Source: Maliibacterium massiliense
GTDB taxonomy: Bacteria; Bacillota; Clostridia; Christensenellales; Maliibacteriaceae
DNA: 64,000 nt
Direction of reading: 5' to 3'
NCBI RefSeq assembly: GCF_900604345.1
Contig: NZ_LR026983.1
Location: 620,001 to 684,000, forward strand
Shown here: positions 12,037-19,936 of the stretch, piece by piece
How the letters are laid out: each line of letters begins with the position of its first letter
How positions within the stretch are numbered: the first letter of the stretch is position 1
The notes under the pieces: generated by a model
Databases searched by the model: none
Seen by the model: the letters and a program-made list of their open reading frames with translations, nothing else
Told to the model about the DNA's origin: nothing
Position numbers and translations under genes: made by a program

Positions 12037-12096
12037 TTACATACGACGCACCGCGGCCGCGCGCAAAAAAAGCGCTCCCCTCTACAAAAATATGTA
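12037..12096 (-). other. Possible structured leader of the symporter mRNA
   Basis: TTACATA at 12037-12043 and TATGTAA at 12090-12096 are perfect complements closing a region with GCGC-T7-GCGC and GC-rich arms, just upstream of the ribosome site. It does not match the glycine riboswitch or another class I know. Confidence 0.3.
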
Positions 12097-12156
12097 AGCA
12101 TGCACGCTGCAAACGTCACGCAAAACGACAAAACACGATGCAATTATTCGGGTTAT

Positions 12157-12185
12157 ATGATACCATATATTATATTGCGCTTCAA
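12157..12185 (-). promoter_or_regulatory. Symporter promoter
   Basis: On the minus strand, TTGAAG (12185-12180) and TATCAT (12162-12157) are 17 bases apart. Confidence 0.65.
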
Positions 12186-12314
12186 TGCAGTCAATGCCTA
12201 AAATGCCGGATGTAGAAAGCCTACAGATGGTTATACTATTGCGCGGGTATACCGCTTTGCCCCGGCCAGCGCGCCCGGGCGCCCGCACGCAAGAAGGAAG
12301 ACGGATGATACACC

Positions 12315-13844
12315 ATGGCGGATTCGCAGAAAAAGACGTTTAAGGCGGCCTTCTCGGTCACCTTCATCATATTGATCAGCAAATGCTTTGGCTTTTTGCG
12401 CGACATGATCCTGGCCTCCACCTACGGCACCAGCGTGCAGTCGGACGCCTACTACATGGCCTTTGGCGTGGTGAGTATCATGGCGCAGATCGTCACGGTG
12501 TGCATCACCGCCACCTTTGTGCCGGTGTACTCCAAGGTGCACCTTCATGAAGGCCCGCGTGCATCGCACATCTACACCAGCAACGTGCTGAATTTGTTTT
12601 TCCTGATCTCCATCCTCATGTCGGGGCTGGCGATGCTCTTTGCCCCGCAGCTGCTGGGTTTTTTTGCGCCGGGCTTTGACGAGGCGACCTCCGCCGTCGC
12701 CCGGCAGCTCTATATGATCATGGCGCCCTCCATCGTCTTTACCACGATATCGGCGGTGTTCTCCGCGCTGCTCAACGCGCGCGAGCGCTTCGTGCCCCCG
12801 CAGCTGGTGGGCTTCCCCATGAGCCTATGCATCATTGCCGCGGCGCTGCTGTTTTCCAAGCAGTACGGCATCTACGCCATCGCGGTGGGCATGGTGGCCG
12901 CCACCTTCTGCCAGATTCTCATCCAGCTGCCCTTCTCCCACAGGATTTACCGGTATCATCCCTACTTAAACTTCCGTGATCCCTACTTAAAACAGACCTT
13001 TGTGCTGGCAGTGCCCGCCTTTATCAGCGTCACCATCAACGAGATCAATCAGCTGGTGGACCGCTCGCTGGCATCGGGCCTGCCCACCGGCAGCCTGACC
13101 GCGCTCTCCTACGGCTACAAGCTGCTGACGCTGGTGCACGGCGTGATCATCGTGGCAATCACCACCATCCTGTTCCAGCGCCTGAGCCAGTACGCCGCCG
13201 AGGGCAACCGCCGCGCGCTGAAGCACACGGTGCGCCGCTGCAACGAGATCATCACCATGATCGTGCTGCCCATCATCGCCATCTCGCTTGTGATGAACAA
13301 GGACATCATCCGCATCGTCTACCAGCGCGGCAGCTTCGGCGAGGAGGCGGCGCGCATGACGCGCGACGCGTTTGTGTGCTACATCGTAGGCGTGCTGCCG
13401 CTGGGCATACGCGACGTGCTCAACCGGGCGTTTTACTCCCTGCAGAACACGCGCACGCCCATGATCTACGGCGCCATCGGCGTGGCGACCAATATCGTAT
13501 TGAACCTGATTCTGGTCAAACCCCTGGGCCTGAAGGGGCTGGCCATCGCCACCTCCGCCGCCTTTTTGGTCAATATGGTGCTGCTGTTTATCTCGCTACA
13601 CCGGCAGGCGGGCAGGCTGGGTATGCCCCGCACGCTCTCACAGGTGGCGCGCATCGTGCTCGCCTCGGCGCTGTGCGGCGGCGTGGCCTACGGCGTCTCC
13701 ATGCTGATGCCCGGCGCGCACGCGCTGCTGCGGCTGGCTTTAGCCACGCTGGCCGGCGGCTTTGTCTACATCATCAGCATCCTGCTCATGCGGGTGCGCG
13801 AGTCGCATGAGGCGCTGCGCATGCTGATACGCAAATACCTGTAA
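12315..13844 (+). CDS. murJ: Lipid II flippase MurJ (MviN family)
   Basis: 509 residues; ATG at 12315 after AAGAAGGAAGACGG. About fourteen membrane spans of the MOP exporter fold. Typical MurJ stretches are ISKCFGFLRDMILASTYGTS.QSDAYYMAF at the N-terminus, NARERFVPPQLVGFP, NEINQLVDRSLASGL, and NKDIIRIVYQRGSFGEEAARMT. It moves lipid-linked peptidoglycan precursor across the membrane. A TATACT at 12232-12237 may be its -10, with a poor -35. Monocistronic, closed by the terminator at 13857. Confidence 0.92.
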   Translation: MADSQKKTFKAAFSVTFIILISKCFGFLRDMILASTYGTSVQSDAYYMAFGVVSIMAQIVTVCITATFVPVYSKVHLHEGPRASHIYTSNVLNLFFLISILMSGLAMLFAPQLLGFFAPGFDEATSAVARQLYMIMAPSIVFTTISAVFSALLNARERFVPPQLVGFPMSLCIIAAALLFSKQYGIYAIAVGMVAATFCQILIQLPFSHRIYRYHPYLNFRDPYLKQTFVLAVPAFISVTINEINQLVDRSLASGLPTGSLTALSYGYKLLTLVHGVIIVAITTILFQRLSQYAAEGNRRALKHTVRRCNEIITMIVLPIIAISLVMNKDIIRIVYQRGSFGEEAARMTRDAFVCYIVGVLPLGIRDVLNRAFYSLQNTRTPMIYGAIGVATNIVLNLILVKPLGLKGLAIATSAAFLVNMVLLFISLHRQAGRLGMPRTLSQVARIVLASALCGGVAYGVSMLMPGAHALLRLALATLAGGFVYIISILLMRVRESHEALRMLIRKYL

Positions 13845-13856
13845 CCCAAAATATGC

Positions 13857-13895
13857 AAAAGGCGGCCTTCGCAAGCTTGCGAGAGCCGCCTTTTT
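13857..13895 (+). terminator. murJ terminator
   Basis: AAAAGGCGGC at 13857-13866 pairs with GCCGCCTTTT at 13885-13894, enclosing an inner TCGCAAGCTTGCGA dyad and followed by T5. The A-run gives it partial bidirectional character. Confidence 0.88.
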
Positions 13896-13923
13896 ATTGC
13901 ACGCCATACCCGCATGCGGGCGC

Positions 13924-14307
13924 TCACCTGCATACGATACAGAGGATCAGACCCAACACCGCCGCCCACAGCAGCAGCACCATCCACGCGTAGCGCCACC
14001 TTTTGGGCCTGCCCTCCTGCCACATATCCGCCGCCTGTGCGCGGCATGCCGCCAGCACCTCGGGCGGGATGCGCCGCAAAGATGCGCGCACCAGCATGGG
14101 CAGTAGCAGTATATCGTCCACATACCCCAGCACCGGCAAAAAATCTGGCACCAGGTCTATGGGCGAGAGCGCGTAGCCCACCGCAAGCAGCGCGAACACA
14201 CGGGCGCTTGATGGCGTGTCCTTATGCCGCAGCGCCATATACAGCGCGGGCAGCTGCTGTAGCAGGGCAGCTGACGCCGTTTTTCTCCGTTGCCACCAGG
14301 CGCGCAA
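13924..14307 (-). CDS. YkvA/DUF1232 membrane protein
   Basis: 127 residues from a TTG at 14307, chosen because AAAGGAGG lies 8 bases upstream. The family core is YALSPIDLVPDFLPVLGYVDD, and a C-terminal membrane span ends the protein (WMVLLLWAAVLGLILCI). DUF1232 proteins are small membrane-associated proteins of unknown function. It stands just downstream of a broken acetyltransferase gene on the same strand and may share its transcript. Confidence 0.85.
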   Translation of the reverse strand: MRAWWQRRKTASAALLQQLPALYMALRHKDTPSSARVFALLAVGYALSPIDLVPDFLPVLGYVDDILLLPMLVRASLRRIPPEVLAACRAQAADMWQEGRPKRWRYAWMVLLLWAAVLGLILCIVCR

Positions 14308-14326
14308 GGCGCACCCCCTCCTTTGA

Positions 14327-14712
14327 TTACAGCGGCCGCACCATCACGGCCTCGCCGCCCCCTTCTTTGTAAACCGTAAAGCCCAGTCGACGATACAGGC
14401 GCATCGCGGGGTTGCGCGTATCCACGCTTAGGGATACCTGTGCAACCCCATGCGCACGCAGCCAGACGGCCATGGCGCGCAGCGGCGCCGTGCCCACGCC
14501 CTGCCAATGCCCTGCACATAGCGGGCCAGGCGCGGCTGCGCAAGCGTGCTGCTTGCAGAGGGCGATTGCGCGTCGCCCTGGTATATGGCCAGATACAGCA
14601 TCAGCCACAGCAGCGGGTATTCCTGCGCGCGCAGCGGCCGGATCGTCGTGTACACGCTCCCATCTGTGCGCGCTTTTCTCAAGTCTAGCACATTCTGGCC
14701 CCGTATGCCCAT
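14327..14712 (-). pseudogene. Decayed GNAT acetyltransferase
   Basis: One frame (from about 14712) gives a plausible GNAT start, with TTIRPLRAQEYPLLWLMLYLAIYQ followed by LAQPRLARYVQG. A second frame (to 14327) gives the end, GVGTAPLRAMAVWLRAHGVAQVSLSVDTRNPAMRLYRRLGF, which carries motif A and the acetyl-CoA loop region. The frames meet near 14500-14515. The middle of the fold, some 60 residues in relatives, is missing. I infer an internal deletion with a frameshift. Neither piece alone would be an active enzyme. Confidence 0.72.
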
Positions 14713-14722
14713 TCCCGCAACG

Positions 14723-14767
14723 AAAAAAGCGTCCGGCAGACGCGCTTTTACACGCCTGCCGGACGCC
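14723..14767 (-). terminator. Terminator of the amino-acid ABC operon
   Basis: GCGTCCGGCAG (14729-14739) pairs with CTGCCGGACGC (14756-14766). On the minus strand it is followed by six U. It lies just after the ATPase stop. Confidence 0.9.
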
Positions 14768-14778
14768 CGTGATACCTG

Positions 14779-15540
14779 CTACAGCACCAGCACCTGCTTG
14801 AGGAATGCCTGGGTGCGTTCCTGCTGTGGGTGATAGAGCACGTCCTTGGGCGCGCCCTGCTCCACGATGACGCCGTCGTCCATAAACACCACGCGGTCGG
14901 CCACCTCACGGGCAAAGCCGATCTCATGGGTGACCACAAGCATGGTCATGTCCTCGCTGGCAAGGTCCTTCATAACCGCGAGCACCTCGCCCGTCAACTC
15001 CGGATCCAGCGCGCTCGTGGGCTCGTCAAAGCTCATGAGCGTAGGCGACATGGCAAGCGCGCGGGCAATGGCCACGCGCTGGGCCTGCCCACCCGAGAGC
15101 TCGTAGGGGAAACTGTCCGCCCGGTCGGCCAGGCCCACCTTGCGCAGCATCTCCATGGCCACCTCGGCGGCCTGCTCCTTGGACTTTCTCTGCACCAGCA
15201 CCTGCGCCTCCATGAGGTTTTGCCGCACGCTCAAATGCGGAAACAGGTTGTAGGATTGAAACACCATACCCATACGGGCGCGGATGGCGCGGATCTCCGA
15301 TTCCGGCGCGTACTTGACGCCCCTGCGGCCCGGCAAGGCCATGGTTTTGCCCTCCACTGTGATCGTGCCGCCATCGATCTTTTCCAGATAGTTGATGCAG
15401 CGAAGCAGCGTGGATTTACCCGAGCCGGAGGGCCCGATGATGGCCACCACCTCCCCGCGCGCCACCGCCAGCGATACGCCGCGCAGCACCTGCGTATCCG
15501 CAAAGTTTTTGACAATGTCCCTCGCTTCCAGCATCTGCAT
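14779..15540 (-). CDS. Polar amino acid ABC transporter, ATP-binding protein
   Basis: 253 residues, ATG 15540 after AAAGGAGGG. Walker [12 protein letters not shown], signature [15 protein letters not shown], Walker [15 protein letters not shown] and the switch histidine in [16 protein letters not shown] are intact. It energises the importer made with the permease and binding lipoprotein upstream on the same strand. Closest type is GlnQ/GlnP-associated ATPases for glutamine, cystine or other polar amino acids. The substrate is not decidable here. Last gene of the operon, followed by a strong terminator. Confidence 0.95.
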   Translation of the reverse strand: MQMLEARDIVKNFADTQVLRGVSLAVARGEVVAIIGPSGSGKSTLLRCINYLEKIDGGTITVEGKTMALPGRRGVKYAPESEIRAIRARMGMVFQSYNLFPHLSVRQNLMEAQVLVQRKSKEQAAEVAMEMLRKVGLADRADSFPYELSGGQAQRVAIARALAMSPTLMSFDEPTSALDPELTGEVLAVMKDLASEDMTMLVVTHEIGFAREVADRVVFMDDGVIVEQGAPKDVLYHPQQERTQAFLKQVLVL

Positions 15541-15555
15541 TGTGCGTACCCTCCT

Positions 15556-16215
15556 TTAGCGGTAGTAGGACAGGCGCTTTTCGCCCCAGTGCAGCCCCCT
15601 GGACACCACGGCGTTCATCGCCAGGTAAAAGAGGCCCGCGATGAGCAGCGGGATGATGCTGCCGCTGCCCATCATGGCGTTGTTGCCCACGCGCAGCAGC
15701 TCCGATACGCCGATGGTGTAGGTCAGCGCGGTATCCTTGATGAGGTTGATCACCTCGTTGCCCACGCTGGGAAAGACGTTTTTGAACATCTGGGGCAGGA
15801 TGATGCGCCGCATGGTCTGGCTGTGCGTCAGGCCCAACACGTCGGCCGCCTCAAACTGGCCCAGCGGCATGGACTGGATGCCGCCGCGGAAGATCTCGCT
15901 GAAATAGGCGGCGTAGTTGATGGTGATGGATAAAATGGCCGCAAGGTGACGGTCCAGGCCCAGACCCAGCATGTTGATGCCAAAGTAAATGAACAGGATC
16001 TGCAGCATCAGCGGCGTGCCGCGAAACACCAGCACGTACACGTTGATCAGGCCACGCACCACCTTGTTCTTTGACAGGCTGCCCAGCGAGGAAAAGAAGC
16101 CCAGCGGCACGGACAGCAGCAGCGTCACCACAAAGATCGTCAACGTCACGCCGCTGCCCTCCACAAGCGCCAGCAGCAGCTTGCCCAGTTTATCCATATT
16201 GGTCAGATAGCTCAT
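15556..16215 (-). CDS. Polar amino acid ABC transporter, permease
   Basis: 219 residues from the ATG at 16215, preceded by GGGGTGGA; an in-frame upstream start at 16257 would fall in the intergenic hairpin and is not preferred. Five or so membrane spans. The ATPase-contacting EAA loop reads GQFEAADVLGLTHSQTMRRIILPQ, typical of the HisM/GlnP family. It should form a homodimer with the ATPase encoded 15 bases downstream. Confidence 0.93.
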   Translation of the reverse strand: MSYLTNMDKLGKLLLALVEGSGVTLTIFVVTLLLSVPLGFFSSLGSLSKNKVVRGLINVYVLVFRGTPLMLQILFIYFGINMLGLGLDRHLAAILSITINYAAYFSEIFRGGIQSMPLGQFEAADVLGLTHSQTMRRIILPQMFKNVFPSVGNEVINLIKDTALTYTIGVSELLRVGNNAMMGSGSIIPLLIAGLFYLAMNAVVSRGLHWGEKRLSYYR

Positions 16216-16243
16216 CGTTCCACCCCATCGATACGCATAAACA

Positions 16244-16263
16244 GGCCGCAGGTGCATGCGGCC
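16244..16263 (-). promoter_or_regulatory. Intercistronic hairpin between binding protein and permease
   Basis: GGCCGCA (16244-16250) pairs with TGCGGCC (16257-16263). On the minus-strand mRNA it is followed by UGUUUAUG rather than a full U-run. Such partial terminators or mRNA-stabilising hairpins often give binding-protein excess over permease. Confidence 0.45.
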
Positions 16264-16293
16264 CGTTTGATAAGCGGTCTACGCCATGAAGCG

Positions 16294-17103
16294 TTATTTT
16301 TTGATCGAGACATCCTCCGAGAACCACTTCTCGCTCAAGGTCTTAAAGGTGCCATCCGCGATCAGGTCGGCGATTGCCTTGTCGATGGCCTCCTTGAGGC
16401 TGGCATCGCCCTTGCGCATGCCGATGCCGTATTCCTCGGCGGCGAGGCTGTCGTCCAGGATGCGAAACTTGCCCTCGTTCTGGTCCAGATGGATGTAATA
16501 GTTGGCCACGACCGAGTCCACCAGCACCGCGTCCACCTGGCCGTTGGACAGGTCCAGCAGCGCCTTGACGTTATCGGAGAAGCCCACCGTGCCCTTGAGG
16601 GAATCCTTCAGCGCTGTGTCCTTTTCCAGCGCCTCCTCTGCCGAGGAGCCGTCCTGCAGGGCAACGGTCTTGCCCGCAAGGTCCGCCTTGGCCTTGATAT
16701 CGGAATCCGCGTTGACCACGATGATCTGCTTATTGAACATGTACGGTTCGCTGCACAGCAGGTTTTCCTTGCGCTCGTCGGTCAGCGTAAAGCCGTTCCA
16801 CAGCACGTCCACGTTTTTGTTGTTGAGCTCCATCTCCTTGGCCTTCCAGTCGATGGGCTGCAGCTGCAGCTCCACGCCCAGCTTCTCGGCTACGGCGCGC
16901 GCCAAATCAATATCGAAGCCGACGATCTCGTTGTTGTCATCGCGGAAGCCCATCGGCGGGAACGAATCGTCCAGGCCCATCACCAGTTTGCCCTTGCTCT
17001 GGATGTCCTTGAGCGATGTGTCCGCACCCTTGCTTTTGCAGCCCGTCAGGCACAACGCCAGCGCCAGCACAAGCACAAGAATCATCGTAATGGTCTTTTT
17101 CAT
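16294..17103 (-). CDS. Polar amino acid ABC transporter, substrate-binding lipoprotein
   Basis: 269 residues from the ATG at 17103 (AAGGGGGA upstream). The lipobox LTGC at residues 18-21 follows a hydrophobic signal. Family 3 solute-binding features: KLVMGLDDSFPPMGFRDDNNEIVGFDIDLARAVAEKLG, then WNGFTLTDERK and the C-terminal DKAIADLIADGTFKTLSEKWF. It captures the amino acid outside the membrane for the permease/ATPase downstream. First gene of a three-gene operon with a strong promoter. Confidence 0.95.
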   Translation of the reverse strand: MKKTITMILVLVLALALCLTGCKSKGADTSLKDIQSKGKLVMGLDDSFPPMGFRDDNNEIVGFDIDLARAVAEKLGVELQLQPIDWKAKEMELNNKNVDVLWNGFTLTDERKENLLCSEPYMFNKQIIVVNADSDIKAKADLAGKTVALQDGSSAEEALEKDTALKDSLKGTVGFSDNVKALLDLSNGQVDAVLVDSVVANYYIHLDQNEGKFRILDDSLAAEEYGIGMRKGDASLKEAIDKAIADLIADGTFKTLSEKWFSEDVSIKK

Positions 17104-17154
17104 GCGTATGAATCCCCCTTCAATATATAAGTCTCGCACTCAGAGACATATCGT

Positions 17155-17183
17155 ATTATACTGTATTATATTAGCGAAGTAAA
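17155..17183 (-). promoter_or_regulatory. Promoter of the amino-acid ABC operon
   Basis: On the minus strand, TTTACT (17183-17178) and TATAAT (17160-17155) are 17 bases apart. A GTCTC...GAGAC dyad (17131-17147) lies in the leader. Confidence 0.8.
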
Positions 17184-17278
17184 GCATTCAGGCAAGAACT
17201 TTGTGCTTTGTTTTGCTTTTATGGGGTGGCTCGATACGAAAATCCGCGCGCATGCGCGTAAAATGTATGGGAAAGCTA

Positions 17279-17321
17279 TTGACAATATGAGCGGTCAATC
17301 ATATGATAATAATGTCATATG
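17279..17321 (+). promoter_or_regulatory. Promoter and operator of the ArsR-type metal operon
   Basis: TTGACA (17279-17284), 17 bases, TATGAT (17302-17307). A perfect 7-base inverted repeat, CATATGA (17300-17306) and TCATATG (17315-17321), overlaps the -10. ATATGA-type dyads are the known operator style of SmtB/CadC/CzrA repressors, so autoregulation by the next gene is likely. Confidence 0.85.
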
Positions 17322-17385
17322 AATATCCGTTCATTCGATTGCCCCCATGCAAACCTTTTACTGGAAAGAAAGGAAGTTGCAACCC

Positions 17386-17778
17386 ATGCAAGATCAACCG
17401 CAAAACACGGCATCGCCCTTTGTGGAGACCTGTGAAACGCTGCAGGTGCACACGGATGTGACGCGCGGCGTGCACGTTCCCTCCACCGAGGAAATCGCGC
17501 CCTTGGCCGACCTGTTCCGCGCCTACGCGGATACCACGCGCCTAAAGATCATCATGGCGCTTTCGCAGGCGGAGCTGTGCGTGTGCGATCTGTGCAGCCT
17601 CATCGGCATGGAGCAGTCGGCGGTGTCGCACCAGCTGGCCTCGCTGAAGGGACAGCACATCGTCAAGGGCCGCCGGCAGGGCAAATCGGTGTACTATTCA
17701 TTGGATGACAACCACATCAGCCAGATCTTTACCCAGGGCCTGCAGCACACGCTACACACCCATTCCCAACAAAAATAA
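17386..17778 (+). CDS. ArsR/SmtB-family metal-responsive repressor
   Basis: 130 residues from the ATG at 17386 (AAAGGAAG upstream); an earlier ATG at 17347 lacks a ribosome site. The winged helix is clear: LADLFRAYADTTRLKIIMALSQAELCVCDLCSLIGMEQSAVSHQLASLK, with ELCVCDL holding the CVC-type metal ligands used by CadC/ArsR members. The end is HISQIFTQGLQHTLHTHSQQK, whose histidines fit an alpha-5 metal site. It should release the operator when Cd, Pb or Zn is high, turning on the adjacent P-type ATPase. Confidence 0.92.
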   Translation: MQDQPQNTASPFVETCETLQVHTDVTRGVHVPSTEEIAPLADLFRAYADTTRLKIIMALSQAELCVCDLCSLIGMEQSAVSHQLASLKGQHIVKGRRQGKSVYYSLDDNHISQIFTQGLQHTLHTHSQQK

Positions 17779-17805
17779 ACGGCATCGAAAAGGAGAGACC
17801 ACCCC

Positions 17806-19866
17806 ATGAAATCTTCCGGAGAGCGCCACGAACATCCGCAGGGCGCGCAGGCTGAAGCCTGCGCCTGCGCACACGATCACGCTCACGCGCATCACGACGA
17901 AGGCGGGCGCGAACACAACCACGTAGAGGGCTGCGCCTGCGGGCACAGCCATGACGCAAACGACGTGTTCACCATTGAAAAGTGCAGCTGCTGCCAGCAT
18001 GACGAAGACGAACACGCCGGCCACAGCCACGGAGGCGAGGCCGCTGGCAAGGGGGACGTCATTGCCTTCTGCATCAGCATCGCGCTTTTGATCGCCGCCT
18101 TTTTCATCCAGCAGCCGGTGTTGCGCGCAGTAGGCTTCGGCGCCGCGGTGCTGCTGGCCGGCTACGATATCCTGCTCGATGGCCTCAAGGCGCTGGTGCA
18201 CCTGCGCTTTGACGAGACGATGCTGATGAGCGTCGCCTCCATCGCCGCCTTCTGCCTGGGCGATTACCCCGAGGCCGCTTTCATCATCCTGCTTTTCAAG
18301 ATCGGTGAATTTCTGGAGAATCGCGCCGTCAACAAATCGCAAAAGAACATCCAGGCCCTGACCAACATCCGTCCTGACACGGCGCTGGTTGTGGGCGCCG
18401 ATGGCAGCGAGCAGGTGGTGGGCGCGCGCGATGTTGCGGTGGGCACAACCATCCGCCTCAAGCCGGGCGACCGCGTGCCGCTGGACTGCAGGGTGGTCGA
18501 CGGGCACGCCGACATCGACGCATCCGCCCTCACCGGCGAGGGGCAGCCCCAGAGCGCAGGGCCGGGCAGCGCGCTGCTTTCAGGCAGCATCAACCTATCG
18601 GGCGTGTTGACATGCGTGACCACGCAAAGCTTTGCGCAGTCCACCGCCTCGCGCATCATCGACTTGGTGCGCGAATCCTCCACCCAAAAGAGCCAGACCG
18701 AAAACGTATTGCGGCGTTTTTCCAAGTACTACACGCCCACGGTGATGGTCATCGCGGCGCTGCTGGCCGCCCTGCCCACGCTTGCGGGTTTTGGCCCCAT
18801 CAGCATGTGGCTGCCGCGGGCGCTGGTGTTCCTGGTGGCCTCCTGCCCCTGCGCGCTAGTTATCTCCATTCCCCTGTCCTACTTCTCGGCCATCGGCGCC
18901 GCCTCGCGCCGCGGCGTGCTGATCAAGGGCAGCAGGTTTATTGACGTGCTGGCCCGCACGCAGTGCGTTGTGCTGGATAAGACGGGCACCATCACCACGG
19001 GCGCGCTGTCGCTCAAGGCCCTGCTGCCTGCAGGCGGCTTTTCGCCGAAGGCGCTGCACGATATCGCCGCGCTGTGTGAAAAGGGCTCCAACCATCCCAT
19101 CGCCGAGGCAATCCTGCGCAACCATCCCGCCACGGGCGATATCACAGATGTTGAAGAGATCGCAGGCTACGGCGTGTCGGGCGTGGTGGACGGCAAAAAG
19201 GTATTCTGCGGCAACGATAAGCTGATGCAGCGCCAGGGCGTGGATATCTCCGGCGTGGCAAGTCCAGAGGCGGGCACATTGGTGTATGTCGCGGTGGATG
19301 GCGCACTTGCGGGCGCGCTGCTATTGGGCGACACGCCCCGCCCCGAAGCTGCACCCGCGCTGGAACGGCTCAAGGCGCTGGGCGTCAAAAACATCACGCT
19401 GCTCTCGGGCGACAACGCCGCATCCGTGCAGGCGGTCGCCAGGCAGGTGCACGCGGACGAGGCGCATGGCGCGCTGCTGCCGCAAGACAAGGTGGCGCAG
19501 ATGGCCCAGCGCAAGCAGCGCTACAAAAACGTGCTGTTTGTGGGCGACGGCATCAACGACGCGCCGGTGCTCGCCATGGCGGACGCAGGCGTGGCCATGG
19601 GCCGTGGCACGGACGTAGCCATCGAATCTGCGGACGTGGTGCTGATGGCCGACCGACTGGACCGCCTGCCCGCCACGGTGCGCCTGGCCCGCCGCGCAAT
19701 GGGCATTGTGCACTTTAATATCGCCTTTGCGCTGGTGGTCAAAGCCATTGTGCTGGTGCTGGGCGCGATGGGCATTGCCCCCATCTGGGCGGCGGTGGTG
19801 GCGGACGTGGGCGTCTCCATCCTCTCGGTGATCAACGCCACGCGCATCCTGGCTATGAAGGATTAA
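17806..19866 (+). CDS. Heavy-metal P1B-type ATPase (Zn/Cd/Pb exporter)
   Basis: 686 residues, ATG after AAAGGAGAG. Motifs are complete: transmembrane SCPCALVIS (CPC metal site), DKTGTITTG phosphorylation loop, SNHPIAEAI (the HP motif), and GDGINDAPVL. Instead of an N-terminal HMA domain it opens with about 75 residues rich in His and Cys (HDHAHAHHDEGGREHNH, CSCCQHDEDEHAGHSH), likely a metal-sensing or buffering tail. The ArsR repressor gene lies 27 bases upstream. It exports divalent soft metals from the cytosol, most probably Zn, Cd or Pb (CadA/ZntA group). Confidence 0.94.
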   Translation: MKSSGERHEHPQGAQAEACACAHDHAHAHHDEGGREHNHVEGCACGHSHDANDVFTIEKCSCCQHDEDEHAGHSHGGEAAGKGDVIAFCISIALLIAAFFIQQPVLRAVGFGAAVLLAGYDILLDGLKALVHLRFDETMLMSVASIAAFCLGDYPEAAFIILLFKIGEFLENRAVNKSQKNIQALTNIRPDTALVVGADGSEQVVGARDVAVGTTIRLKPGDRVPLDCRVVDGHADIDASALTGEGQPQSAGPGSALLSGSINLSGVLTCVTTQSFAQSTASRIIDLVRESSTQKSQTENVLRRFSKYYTPTVMVIAALLAALPTLAGFGPISMWLPRALVFLVASCPCALVISIPLSYFSAIGAASRRGVLIKGSRFIDVLARTQCVVLDKTGTITTGALSLKALLPAGGFSPKALHDIAALCEKGSNHPIAEAILRNHPATGDITDVEEIAGYGVSGVVDGKKVFCGNDKLMQRQGVDISGVASPEAGTLVYVAVDGALAGALLLGDTPRPEAAPALERLKALGVKNITLLSGDNAASVQAVARQVHADEAHGALLPQDKVAQMAQRKQRYKNVLFVGDGINDAPVLAMADAGVAMGRGTDVAIESADVVLMADRLDRLPATVRLARRAMGIVHFNIAFALVVKAIVLVLGAMGIAPIWAAVVADVGVSILSVINATRILAMKD

Positions 19867-19889
19867 ATCAGATTTTGCATTGCATAGAC

Positions 19890-19924
19890 AAACGCGCCCC
19901 CGCCAGATTGGCGGGGGCGCGTTT
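19890..19924. terminator. Terminator between the metal ATPase and the HTH-methyltransferase gene
   Basis: A 16-base perfect stem (19890-19905 with 19909-19924) around GAT with AAA/TTT ends. It serves both converging genes. Confidence 0.88.
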
Positions 19925-19936
19925 CGCGTATACATC

